Assembly: GCA_013287265.1 (NCBI GenBank) | Contig: JABDEC010000003.1 | Span: forward strand, 1 to 53,681 | Reading direction: 5' to 3' | Source: Candidatus Babelota bacterium | Lineage (GTDB): Bacteria > Babelota > Babeliae > Babelales > JABDEC01 | DNA: 53,681 nucleotides | The notes under the pieces: generated by a model | Seen by the model: the letters and a program-made list of their open reading frames with translations, nothing else | What the model was told of the DNA's origin: nothing | Database searches by the model: none | Translations under genes and position numbers: made by a program | In this document: one piece after another, positions 1 to 8,105 of the stretch | Layout: the number at the start of each line of letters is the position of its first letter | Numbering within the stretch: position 1 is the first letter of the stretch

Positions 1-2170
1 TAGTAATTTTGTCAATCGAGATATCGAATAAATATGAAGCCGTTTTGGTATGTACATCTTCATTTTTTAAAAAAGCATTAATTAAGTTTTCTTCCTGCGA
101 AAAATACCCTAGAATTCTTAATTCAATTTGGGAATAATCCGCAGATAAAAAAATATAATTTTCATCAGGTTTAAATGCAGATCTAATTCCATAGCCATCA
201 ACGGGAATATTTTGTAAATTCGGCTCAAAACTAGATAATCTCCCAGTTGAAGTAGAAACCTGACTAAAAGTTGTATGGATTTTTCCCGTTTTGGAATTTA
301 TGTATTCGGGCAATGCATCTACATAAGTACTTTTTAATTTAAATAGTTCACGATATTTTAAAATTAATTTTGGAATTTCATGTAATGCAGCTAATTCTTC
401 CAAAACTTTTTGATCAGTTGAAAAACTTGTGCCTTTTGCGCTCTTTTTTTGCCTTGGCAAATTTAATTTATTAAACAATAAATCTTCCACTTGTTTTGGA
501 GAATTGAGATTAATAGGGACAATGAAATTCAAAAATGATTGAATTTCATTGTCAATTCTTTTTATTTCTTCATTTATTTTAATACTGATTTGTTTTAAAA
601 CTTCAATGTCAATTTTTATGCCATCTAATTCCATCTGATATAAAATCTCAGAAAGAGGAAATTCAATTTCTTCATAAACTTTTTTTAAATTCATTTCATT
701 AAGTTTATCTTTTAGAATCTGCGTTAAAATAAAAGTTTGGTGCGCATCTGCAGCTGCATAATTTGTGGCGTCTTGTAAATCTACATAAGAAAAATCTTTT
801 AATTTTTTATCTTTAACAACATCTTCAAAAGTCAGCATTTTTTCATTCAGGAAAAAATTAGAAAGATATTTTAATCCTATTCTTTGGTCATCTTCCATAA
901 TTACATTTGCAGCAATCATAGTATCAAATGCAATTCCTTTTAAATTAATTCCTAAACTATATAAAACTAATTGATCAAATTTTGCATTGTGCAAATATTT
1001 TTTATATTCATTGCTTTCAAAAATGGGTTTTAATTTATTAATTATTTGCTCTTTAGAAATTTGTTCAAAATTTTTATGCCCAAACGGAATATAATATGCT
1101 ATTCCTTTTTCCGCAGAGATTGAAATTCCTATACAAGAATCTTTTAGCGGATCTAAACCATTTGTTTCAGTATCAATTGCAAAATTTTTTTTAGCTTTTA
1201 AATAATTAATTAAATCATCCAATTCATTTTGCAAAGTTACTGATTTAAAAGCATAACCTTTTTCTTGGGCAAAAAATGGCCTTAAATCATTTTTTTGCTC
1301 ATGAACTGATTCTATATTTTTTAAAAGTGAATTAAATTCCAAGTCCTGAAATAATGGCTTTGCTTTAATCCAATTATTTGGATCAAAGATCATCGTATCA
1401 GTTGTAATATCTGTTTTAAAATATTTGAGTAAAAAAAGAAAATAACTTATAAAGGCATTATCTTTATTTTCCTGCAGAGCTATTCTAATTCTTTCTTTAT
1501 GAACTTTATCTAAGTTTCTGTAAAGATCTTCAATGTTTTCAAATTTTTTTACCAGTTCTGTTGCTCCAACTTTTCCTATTCCCTTTACGCCCGGAATATT
1601 ATCTGAAGTGTCACCCAACAGTGCAAAATAAAATGGTAATTTATTAATTGCAAAACCCATTTTTTCTTCGTAGGCAGATGTATCAGTTATAACATCTTTA
1701 AATGGATCATAAATAAATACGTTATTATCAAGAAGCTGATAAAGGTCTTTATCAGATGCAATCACAACCATTGAATACCTATCTTTGTAATCCTGTACAA
1801 GTGAATTAATAATGTCATCAGCTTCCGCATTTGGAACTTCAATTTGTGGCAAACCTATCATGCTTGCAAATTCAATAATTATTTTTCTTTGTTCAAAGAG
1901 ATCACTTGGTGGCGCTTGCCGACCAGCTTTATAACCTGAATAAATTTCACGACGTTCTTTTGAGGATGAAACAGAATCCCAAACTAAAATAATTCTATGA
2001 GGATCGAAAGTATCAATTAATTTCTTTATCATCCTGCAAAAAACATAAACTGCCTGAACAGGAATGCCTTTTGATGAATATAGAGGTTTCATGCTGTAAT
2101 ATGCACGGTATAAAAAAGTCGAACCGTCAATTAAATATATTGTTTTTTGTGGATCAAAATTTTTTTTCAT
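1..2170 (-). CDS. polA: DNA polymerase I, C-terminus cut by window edge
   Basis: Replication and repair polymerase; 723 codons are visible and the reading frame runs off the left edge. Read from the ATG at 2168-2170. The N-terminal 5'-3' nuclease shows LIDGSTFLYRAYY, EADDII, ASDKDLYQLL and LLGDTSDNIPGVKGIGKVGA. The middle 3'-5' proofreading domain looks active: DTETNGLDP (Exo I), NAKFD (Exo II) and YAAADAHQT (Exo III). The polymerase domain begins with TGRLSSFEPNLQNIP and motif A, ADYSQIELRI. The finger O-helix and the C-motif lie outside the window. Many bacterial Pol I enzymes, such as Thermus, have lost proofreading; this one keeps its acidic residues. Divergent from priA with a 116-bp gap. 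Confidence 0.97.
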   Translation of the reverse strand, partial: MKKNFDPQKTIYLIDGSTFLYRAYYSMKPLYSSKGIPVQAVYVFCRMIKKLIDTFDPHRIILVWDSVSSSKERREIYSGYKAGRQAPPSDLFEQRKIIIEFASMIGLPQIEVPNAEADDIINSLVQDYKDRYSMVVIASDKDLYQLLDNNVFIYDPFKDVITDTSAYEEKMGFAINKLPFYFALLGDTSDNIPGVKGIGKVGATELVKKFENIEDLYRNLDKVHKERIRIALQENKDNAFISYFLFLLKYFKTDITTDTMIFDPNNWIKAKPLFQDLEFNSLLKNIESVHEQKNDLRPFFAQEKGYAFKSVTLQNELDDLINYLKAKKNFAIDTETNGLDPLKDSCIGISISAEKGIAYYIPFGHKNFEQISKEQIINKLKPIFESNEYKKYLHNAKFDQLVLYSLGINLKGIAFDTMIAANVIMEDDQRIGLKYLSNFFLNEKMLTFEDVVKDKKLKDFSYVDLQDATNYAAADAHQTFILTQILKDKLNEMNLKKVYEEIEFPLSEILYQMELDGIKIDIEVLKQISIKINEEIKRIDNEIQSFLNFIVPINLNSPKQVEDLLFNKLNLPRQKKSAKGTSFSTDQKVLEELAALHEIPKLILKYRELFKLKSTYVDALPEYINSKTGKIHTTFSQVSTSTGRLSSFEPNLQNIPVDGYGIRSAFKPDENYIFLSADYSQIELRILGYFSQEENLINAFLKNEDVHTKTASYLFDISIDKIT

Positions 2171-2286
2171 ATTTATTTTTATTTTAAAATAATTATACCT
2201 ATTTTTTTACAATTTGTATATTAAATTTGTGCATTTTTATATTTATCTGTTGTACTAAAACTAAAATAGTTCGTAAACTATTTATT

Positions 2287-4242
2287 ATGTTTATTCAAGT
2301 GCGACTTCTAAGAGGTTATTCGGAACCACTTCTTTATAAAATCCCCGAACACTGGAAAAATGAATATCTTATAGGATCTATTGTAAAAGTGCCTATAAGA
2401 AATAAAATTGATTTTGCAATTATTGAAAAAATACAGACTGATGCACAAGGCGTATCTTTTAAAATTAAAGAAGCCATTTCAATAGAAAATTTTCCTGAAG
2501 ATAAGAACTATAATGAATTTATTAATGAACTTTCAAATTATTATCAAATAGATTCTTTATATTTTATTAAAAGAATTAAACAGTTTTTTAAAGAAAATAA
2601 ACCCAATAAAAATAAAATTTTACAAAACATTTCAAACAATAATCACAAAAATATAACCTTAACAGAAGAACAACAAAACATTACTAATTTTCTCACAGAT
2701 AAAATAACAAAAAATAGTTATTGTCCCACATTATTACATGGCGTTACGGGTTCAGGCAAAACGGAAATTTATAAAAAATTAATTGAACATACGATATTAG
2801 AAAATAAATCAATTTTACTTTTATTGCCTGAAGTAACTTTAGCTCAACAATTTGAAAAGATATTTTTAGAATCCTTAAAAGAAATAAAAATTTGTAGCTT
2901 TCATTCGGGTGTCAATCAAGCTGAAAAAAAAAACTTGTGGAATTTTTTAATTAAAAAAAATCCAATTTTGTTAATCGGAGTTCATTTACCCATATTATTG
3001 CCAATTTCAAATTTAGGTCTGATTATTGTTGATGAAGAGCATGACACAGGTTATCAAGAAAAAAAACATCCAAAAATTAACAGCAAAGAAGCGGCTATTT
3101 TAAAAGCGAAAATAAATAAAATACCAATTTTATTAGGTTCTGCTACACCATCAATCAATTCATTATTTAATGTTAAAAATAAATACTGGAATTTTTTTCA
3201 ATTAAAAAATCGTTTTCAAGGGGCTTTTCCAAAAATTGAAATTATTGAATTGAATGATAAAAAACAGCGTAAAAATTTTTGGATCAGCAATAAATTAGAA
3301 TTAGCCATTAAAGAAAAATTAGAAAAAAATGAACAATCAATTATTTTTATTAATAGACGCGGTTTTAGTTTCTTTGTTCAATGTAAAAATTGTAATTTTA
3401 TTTTTAAATGTCTGAATTGCTCGGTAAGTTTAACATTACACAAAGATAACTGGCTCTATTGTCATTATTGTAATTTAAGAATGCAAATGCCAAAAATTTG
3501 TAAAATTTGCAAAGAAGATCAATTTTTAAAGAAAGGAATTGGAACTGAACAAACTGTTTCTATTCTTCAAAGTTTATTTCCTCAAGCTAAAATAGAGCGT
3601 GCAGATATGGATGTCTCTGTTAAAAAAAAGAAATGGCAACAAATAATAAAAGATTTTAAAGAAAATAAAATTGATATTCTTGTAGGAACTCAAACAATAA
3701 CTAAGGGCTACCATTTTCCAAATGTCACACTTGTCGGAATTCTATGGGGTGATTTAAATTTAAATTTTCCAATTTACAATGCTAGCGAAATTGCATTGCA
3801 GCAATTAATTCAAGTTGCCGGAAGAGCCGGAAGGCAAAATATAGATAGTAATGTTATTGTCCAAACAATGAATTATCATGAAATATTCAATTTTTTAAAT
3901 GAAACAGATTATTTAAAATTTTATAAGAGTGAAATAGAAAAAAGAAGAGAAATTTTTTATCCTCCCATTTCGCGATTAGTAGAAATTGAGTTTAAACATT
4001 CAAATGAAACCATTATCGATACAGAATCGAATGAATTTGCGATTGAGCTTCAAAAACAAAATTTTGTAGATTTGCAAATCTTAGGACCTTCAAAACCCAT
4101 TGTTGAAAAAGTAAAAAATATATTTATCAGAAAAATTTTTATCAAGAGTAAAAATATTAATGATATAGTAAAGATATTTAATAAAATTGAAAAAAAACAT
4201 TATAAAAGTAAGATAAACTTTGTTCCAAATCCAGTTAATTAA
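2287..4242 (+). CDS. priA: Primosomal protein N', replication restart helicase
   Basis: PriA reloads the replicative helicase at stalled forks. About 651 residues. I start at ATG 2287 (MFIQVRLLRGY), which begins the PriA DNA-binding domain, rather than at the in-frame TTG 60 bp upstream, which would add a non-homologous cysteine-rich stretch. Walker A GVTGSGKTE is near residue 152, the DEEH box near 249, and LLGSATPS (motif III) follows. The zinc-binding insertion has CxxC pairs (CKNC, CLNC, CHYC, CKIC) near residues 365-408. GIGTEQ and QVAGRAGR mark the second helicase lobe. No clear Shine-Dalgarno precedes the ATG. The next gene starts 5 bp after the stop. Confidence 0.95.
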   Translation: MFIQVRLLRGYSEPLLYKIPEHWKNEYLIGSIVKVPIRNKIDFAIIEKIQTDAQGVSFKIKEAISIENFPEDKNYNEFINELSNYYQIDSLYFIKRIKQFFKENKPNKNKILQNISNNNHKNITLTEEQQNITNFLTDKITKNSYCPTLLHGVTGSGKTEIYKKLIEHTILENKSILLLLPEVTLAQQFEKIFLESLKEIKICSFHSGVNQAEKKNLWNFLIKKNPILLIGVHLPILLPISNLGLIIVDEEHDTGYQEKKHPKINSKEAAILKAKINKIPILLGSATPSINSLFNVKNKYWNFFQLKNRFQGAFPKIEIIELNDKKQRKNFWISNKLELAIKEKLEKNEQSIIFINRRGFSFFVQCKNCNFIFKCLNCSVSLTLHKDNWLYCHYCNLRMQMPKICKICKEDQFLKKGIGTEQTVSILQSLFPQAKIERADMDVSVKKKKWQQIIKDFKENKIDILVGTQTITKGYHFPNVTLVGILWGDLNLNFPIYNASEIALQQLIQVAGRAGRQNIDSNVIVQTMNYHEIFNFLNETDYLKFYKSEIEKRREIFYPPISRLVEIEFKHSNETIIDTESNEFAIELQKQNFVDLQILGPSKPIVEKVKNIFIRKIFIKSKNINDIVKIFNKIEKKHYKSKINFVPNPVN

Positions 4243-4246
4243 ATAT

Positions 4247-4567
4247 ATGAAAAAAATATTTTTTACAGGAATTATACTTTTTAATTTAAATTTATTTGGT
4301 TATAAGCAAGTTACAATTTTTTTTGACTCTGAAAATATACAAATTTCTTTTAAAATCAATCCACTATTAAAATCATGGGGCCAAATGGGACCAAGGCTAA
4401 AGATAATACGCAATGGGAAAAATATCTTTTTTGCAGATTTTATATTTTCAAAGGATTATGATGCAAAAATGGTTGGTTTCTTTGCTTACATTCTAAAAAC
4501 AAAAAAAATTAAATTTTCATTTATTGCAGCCTCTACGGATTTGATTATACCATGGGAAAACCAATAA
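4247..4567 (+). CDS. Small exported protein of unknown function
   Basis: 106 residues from ATG 4247, five bases after the priA stop, so probably co-transcribed with priA. The N-terminus MKKIFFTGIILFNLNLFG looks like a Sec signal peptide. The mature part has alternating hydrophobic residues (QVTIFFDSENIQISFKI) that suggest beta strands. An upstream in-frame start inside priA would spoil the signal peptide and is not used. I do not recognise the family. Confidence 0.7.
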   Translation: MKKIFFTGIILFNLNLFGYKQVTIFFDSENIQISFKINPLLKSWGQMGPRLKIIRNGKNIFFADFIFSKDYDAKMVGFFAYILKTKKIKFSFIAASTDLIIPWENQ

Positions 4568-4779
4568 AAATAAAACAATTAATTTTTTTTCTTTCAATTA
4601 AATCGCAATTACTGAAAGGTGAATTGTATTTAATAAAGTGAAATATTTATTTTTTAGAGTTTATTCCTAGGGAACCGATTCTGAATCAAGAAATTGTAGA
4701 TATACTAAACAAATTTCATGTAATGGTTTTCATCGATTAGATTTTTTTATAATGCCCAAATTTTTTATTTTGTAAATTC

Positions 4780-5328
4780 TCAAATTGATTGAATTAATAA
4801 ATATTCATTATTATTGTAATTCCATTTTAATATTCCTTGAATCTTGATCGGTATATTTAATTCAGCCTTACCTTTCTCGTTCATTCTGATTTTGAATAAA
4901 TCTTTAAAACCCAATAATTGAAAAAAGAAATCAGAATTAATTTTCATTATTTTACCTGAAAATATCCCCTTAACAGATTCAACAAAAAAGTTATTTTTTT
5001 GAATGATATTAATTATTTGGTTTAAATCAGCATTTTCCACATTATTTTTTAAAATTATTTTTAAAAGAAATTTTTCATCCTGCAATTTATGAAAATCACT
5101 TTGTTCTATATTCTCAATTAAATCTACTTCACTAATAATTTTTTTTTTGCATGTTTCGCATTCAATACCAGTGATAACAAATTCAAAAACATTATTGATT
5201 ATTTTTCTCGTTTTATTTTGTTTATAACAACCAGAAAATAATAATAAAAAAGAAGTTAGAAAGAAAATTTTTTTTTGAAAAATAAGCATAGAATAAATTG
5301 GCTTTGAATAATTATTAAATTTTATCAT
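4780..5328 (-). CDS. Lipoprotein with an HMA-like CxxC segment
   Basis: 182 residues from ATG 5328, or 169 from the in-frame ATG 5289; neither has a clear ribosome site. A hydrophobic stretch ends in the lipobox LLFSGC, so the protein is probably lipidated and envelope-anchored. Just after it, FVITGIECETCKKKI resembles the GMTCxxC metal-binding loop of heavy-metal-associated domains, followed by the alternating strand and helix pattern expected of that fold. It could bind a soft metal or be a redox-active CxxC protein. The C-terminal 60 residues are unlike anything I recognise. Convergent with the gene at 4247; the 212-bp gap between them holds nothing I can identify. Confidence 0.7.
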   Translation of the reverse strand: MIKFNNYSKPIYSMLIFQKKIFFLTSFLLLFSGCYKQNKTRKIINNVFEFVITGIECETCKKKIISEVDLIENIEQSDFHKLQDEKFLLKIILKNNVENADLNQIINIIQKNNFFVESVKGIFSGKIMKINSDFFFQLLGFKDLFKIRMNEKGKAELNIPIKIQGILKWNYNNNEYLLIQSI

Positions 5329-5394
5329 CTGGAAACAATTTTTGAAAGAAAATAAAAAGCTTTTTTTAGAATTTTTTTTCTTTATAAAACTTTC

Positions 5395-5423
5395 TTGACA
5401 TAAAAAAAACTACTTGCTAACAT
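5395..5423 (+). promoter_or_regulatory. Sigma-70-type promoter of candidate small RNA
   Basis: TTGACA at 5395-5400, exactly 17 bases, then TAACAT at 5418-5423. The -35 box is perfect, the -10 matches 4 of 6, and spacing is optimal. No protein gene lies downstream on this strand before the terminator at 5487-5528, so the promoter should drive a short transcript starting near 5430. Confidence 0.7.
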
Positions 5424-5429
5424 CAAGCC

Positions 5430-5528
5430 GTATCTTAAATTTTGAACGTCCCTAAACGAACAATACTTTGTATTGTTCACCCCCCTATCCCTTCAGCTTG
5501 TTCTAAGTTGGAGGGATTATTTTTTTTT
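5430..5528 (+). ncRNA. Candidate small RNA of about 99 nt
   Basis: Bounded by a good promoter (5395-5423) and a strong intrinsic terminator. It lacks a convincing open frame. Parts in order: about 28 nt of A/U-rich 5' region; a perfect 9-bp hairpin with a UUU loop (arms 5458-5466 and 5470-5478); a run of six C (5480-5485) that would be single-stranded; then the 13-bp terminator hairpin. This layout is typical of trans-acting bacterial sRNAs, and C-runs often pair with G-rich ribosome binding sites. It lacks the signature sequences of SRP RNA and tmRNA, and is too short for 6S RNA. Function unknown; the assignment is inference from structure. Confidence 0.6.
5487..5528 (+). terminator. Intrinsic terminator of the candidate sRNA
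   Basis: Arms 5487-5499 and 5505-5517 form 13 consecutive pairs (three of them G-U) with a 5-base loop GTTCT, followed by TAT and a run of T to 5528. The T-run overlaps the stop codon of the convergent secretin gene. Confidence 0.85.
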
Positions 5529-7179
5529 AACAATTTTCAACTATGGTTGGAGTAATAAAAATGTATTGCTCAAATTCTTTTTTAAATTCAATTGATGATG
5601 TAAATAATTTTCCAACCAAAGGTAATTGATTTAAAAATGGCACTTTATTAACGCCTTTTCGTTCATCACAGGTTGATAAACCGCCAATTATGCAGGTTTG
5701 TCCATTTTTTAAATTAACTTTATTATGTACTTTTATTATATCTATTATTGGCGGATCTTGCATAATCCCTTTATCATTTGTCCTGGTTGTTCCACCAATT
5801 ACTTCGGATTCTTCTATGAAAATTTCAAGTCTGATATTTTTTTTATCCGGACTAACTGTCGGGTGAACTTCCAAGGCAATTCCTACGTCTTTATAATTTA
5901 TTGAAGTAACATTCTGCACAGCAACCGCAATAATATCACTTGTCGTAGCTTGAATTGGAATTGTTGAACCAATTAAAATTTTTGCAACTTCATTGTCGCT
6001 TGTTATAATTGAAGGTCGTGAAATAATTTTTACTTTGGATTCGCTTTCTGCAGCATTTAATAATAAATTTAACCTTCTTAGATTTAAATCTGGCCCGCCA
6101 AAAACCAATGGTAAAGTTAAAACAGTATTACTTATTTGAAATGGATCAGGAACATTTGGAGATCTAAATACTCTGGTAAATAAATTTATTGCAAAATTTT
6201 CAGGATTCACAAATAAATTACCATCTTTATGGCTAATTGGTTCGGTTGGTGTCGGAAAATCATCCAATCTTCCTCCTAATCCTACAAAACCAAATGGAGT
6301 CTTTTTTAATTGTATTGTACTTAACCTGTTATAAATACCCGACCAGTTTATCCCAAAATCAAAATTATAATTTTTTTGACAGAAAACAATAATTGCATCA
6401 ATTCTTATCTGAGTTATAGATTTATCAATTTCTTTTAAAAAATTTTTAAATTCTTCGATATGAGCGACATCAGCCCGACAAAATATTTTTTTCCGGTCAA
6501 TATCTATATAAATATTTGACAAGGATTTTTTTTCCGCAACAATATTGTTCCACGTTTTTTCTATTAAATCTTTTAGCTTATCATTTATGATAATATGATT
6601 AATTTGAAAAACATTCGAAACAAAATTCGGCTTTAATTTATTATTTGATTTAACAAATTCTTCGGCTTTATTGCGCAACAAGATTCTCCAGAAATTCATA
6701 TCTTTGACTAATGCAAGTGGAGGTTCATTTCTGGATAAAATAAAATTCAAAATATATCCCGGTGTTACATCTTTAAAATTTAATTTTCCTACATTCCCTT
6801 TTACATCCTGATCAATGATAAAATCAAGATCAGCAATTTTACCTATTAATTCAATTATGTCTTGGATTTTTGATGCTCCGGATTGAATAGATATTTTTTT
6901 TGTGTTTAATTTCGGATCTCTAAAAATTTGCGATAAATATGGTGAGGCTTCGGAAATAATTTCTTCACTTACATTTTCATAAGCTTTAATTTCCGAAATT
7001 TCTTTGATATCAGTTTTTATTTCTTCTTCTTTTTTTTCTTGAGATGATTTTATCTTTATTGGAAACTGAGTCGAATTTTTATTTGATAAAACATCAGTTT
7101 TGACACTAAAATCACTCAATTTTATGTCATTTGTGTAAACATAAAAAATAAACAAATGAACAAAAAATAATTTTTTCAC
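5527..7179 (-). CDS. pilQ: Secretin, PilQ-like outer-membrane pore
   Basis: 550 residues with a GTG start at 7177-7179, backed by GGGGAG about ten bases upstream. Secretins form the ring-shaped outer-membrane gate of type IV pili and type II secretion. After a signal peptide and a low-complexity linker, residues ~95-165 look like an STN/N0 domain (DLDFIIDQDVKGN, LNFKDVTPGYILNFIL), followed by one N1-like domain. The C-terminal half is the secretin core, ending with KVPFLNQLPLVGKLF and ITPTIV. It is shorter than the two other secretins of the window (776 and 848). It follows PilO- and PilP-like genes, so PilQ is the likely role. Confidence 0.88.
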   Translation of the reverse strand: MKKLFFVHLFIFYVYTNDIKLSDFSVKTDVLSNKNSTQFPIKIKSSQEKKEEEIKTDIKEISEIKAYENVSEEIISEASPYLSQIFRDPKLNTKKISIQSGASKIQDIIELIGKIADLDFIIDQDVKGNVGKLNFKDVTPGYILNFILSRNEPPLALVKDMNFWRILLRNKAEEFVKSNNKLKPNFVSNVFQINHIIINDKLKDLIEKTWNNIVAEKKSLSNIYIDIDRKKIFCRADVAHIEEFKNFLKEIDKSITQIRIDAIIVFCQKNYNFDFGINWSGIYNRLSTIQLKKTPFGFVGLGGRLDDFPTPTEPISHKDGNLFVNPENFAINLFTRVFRSPNVPDPFQISNTVLTLPLVFGGPDLNLRRLNLLLNAAESESKVKIISRPSIITSDNEVAKILIGSTIPIQATTSDIIAVAVQNVTSINYKDVGIALEVHPTVSPDKKNIRLEIFIEESEVIGGTTRTNDKGIMQDPPIIDIIKVHNKVNLKNGQTCIIGGLSTCDERKGVNKVPFLNQLPLVGKLFTSSIEFKKEFEQYIFITPTIVENC

Positions 7180-7205
7180 CCTAAATCTCTCCCCTTAAAA
7201 GAAAT

Positions 7206-7514
7206 TTATAAATTATAAGTAATTTTTTTTTGCTCCATAGTTTCTAAATTTTCTATTTTTATGTACTTATCCGTTACATTTATTTCAATTAATTTCCAGT
7301 TTTTAAAAGACTCATTCATTTTTACTGCATATGTTTCATCATTTATATTAATGGAAACAATTGTTTCATTTGGGCAGCTTATCACACCCTTAAGAACAAT
7401 TTCATCAGTTTTAATTTTGCGAGCAATATTAAATGGATTTCTGATATAATTTAATTCACAAAAAATTAATTTGGCCTGCATAATAATCATGAAACAAAAT
7501 AATTTTCTGAACAT
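7206..7514 (-). CDS. pilP: PilP-like / GspC-HR-like periplasmic protein
   Basis: 102 residues; ATG 7512-7514 with GGAG seven bases upstream. An N-terminal hydrophobic segment is followed by RNPFNIARK, then a short beta domain with IVLKGVISC, MNESFKNWKLIEINV and KKITYNL. The 'NPF ... LKGVI ... W.l..I ... KK' layout is that of PilP and the GspC homology region, which bind the secretin N-domain. The start overlaps the end of the PilO-like gene by 28 bp, and the secretin starts 26 bp downstream, as in pilOPQ operons. The assignment rests mostly on context because the family is weakly conserved. Confidence 0.65.
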   Translation of the reverse strand: MFRKLFCFMIIMQAKLIFCELNYIRNPFNIARKIKTDEIVLKGVISCPNETIVSININDETYAVKMNESFKNWKLIEINVTDKYIKIENLETMEQKKITYNL

Positions 7515-8083
7515 TTTGTCTCCAGATTTCTGTTATAAAATTTGTATAAACATTCTATTAACAATTCATCTTCATTAATTCTGGTTACATTAAATTTTTT
7601 ACAAAAACTTAATTTTTTTAATAAAGAAATTTGTTTTAAAAATTCAAGTAATTGATAAAAACTTCCTCTTAAATTAAATGACACTAAATCTTTTTTATAA
7701 AATGGTTTATTTGTAATTTCTTTATTTTTACAAAAAGCAAGCAATATTTTTGCATTACTTGCGCTCTTTATAATCATATCTAAATTGTCTTGTTTATTAT
7801 CCTTATCAATTATTTCACTTATTTGTTTGCTCAAAAAATCAATCGTTAATTCAAATTCTTGTATTTCACTTTTAATTCTTTCAAGATTATTTTTTTTCTC
7901 CTGCAAAAGAAAAATCTCATTTTTTATGTTCAATTCAATCGAGTCAAATTTTGTATAAAAATTTATAAACCAATAGGTACCAATTATTAGAATAATAAAA
8001 AAAGTGAATAAATATCTTAAAAAAGGATTTGAGTTGTAAAATGATGAATAAAATGAAAATTTTTTGCGAAATGAAAAACTCAA
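7487..8083 (-). CDS. pilO: PilO-like inner-membrane pilus assembly protein
   Basis: 198 residues. The start is TTG at 8081-8083, supported by AGGAGAG five bases upstream. A single membrane segment (FLRYLFTFFIILIIGTYWFI) follows a short cytoplasmic tail. Then comes a coiled coil (~residues 55-100) and a small alpha/beta domain with VSFNLRGSFYQLLEFLKQIS. This is the PilO/GspM layout: ferredoxin-like domain with 'l.l.G.Y..l..Fl..l'. PilO links inner-membrane PilM/N to PilP and the secretin. No pilM or pilN copy is next to it; a PilM-PilN-like fusion is at 43167-44783. Confidence 0.75.
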   Translation of the reverse strand: MSFSFRKKFSFYSSFYNSNPFLRYLFTFFIILIIGTYWFINFYTKFDSIELNIKNEIFLLQEKKNNLERIKSEIQEFELTIDFLSKQISEIIDKDNKQDNLDMIIKSASNAKILLAFCKNKEITNKPFYKKDLVSFNLRGSFYQLLEFLKQISLLKKLSFCKKFNVTRINEDELLIECLYKFYNRNLETKCSENYFVS

Positions 8084-8105
8084 CTACTCTCCTTTTTTAA
8101 ATTAT

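Noticed and set aside
2227-2286. Longer priA start at TTG 2227
   Set aside because: It would add 20 non-homologous residues; ATG 2287 gives the normal PriA beginning.
4568-4779. Structured RNA or small gene in this gap
   Set aside because: Only AT-rich sequence and one short GATTC/GAATC repeat; no promoter-terminator pair, tRNA fold or start with ribosome site.
5430-5528. SRP (4.5S) RNA, 6S RNA or tmRNA for the small RNA candidate
   Set aside because: The GGAAGGAAGCAGC-type SRP loop, the long 6S duplex and the tmRNA alanine acceptor are all missing, and the length is too short for 6S or tmRNA.
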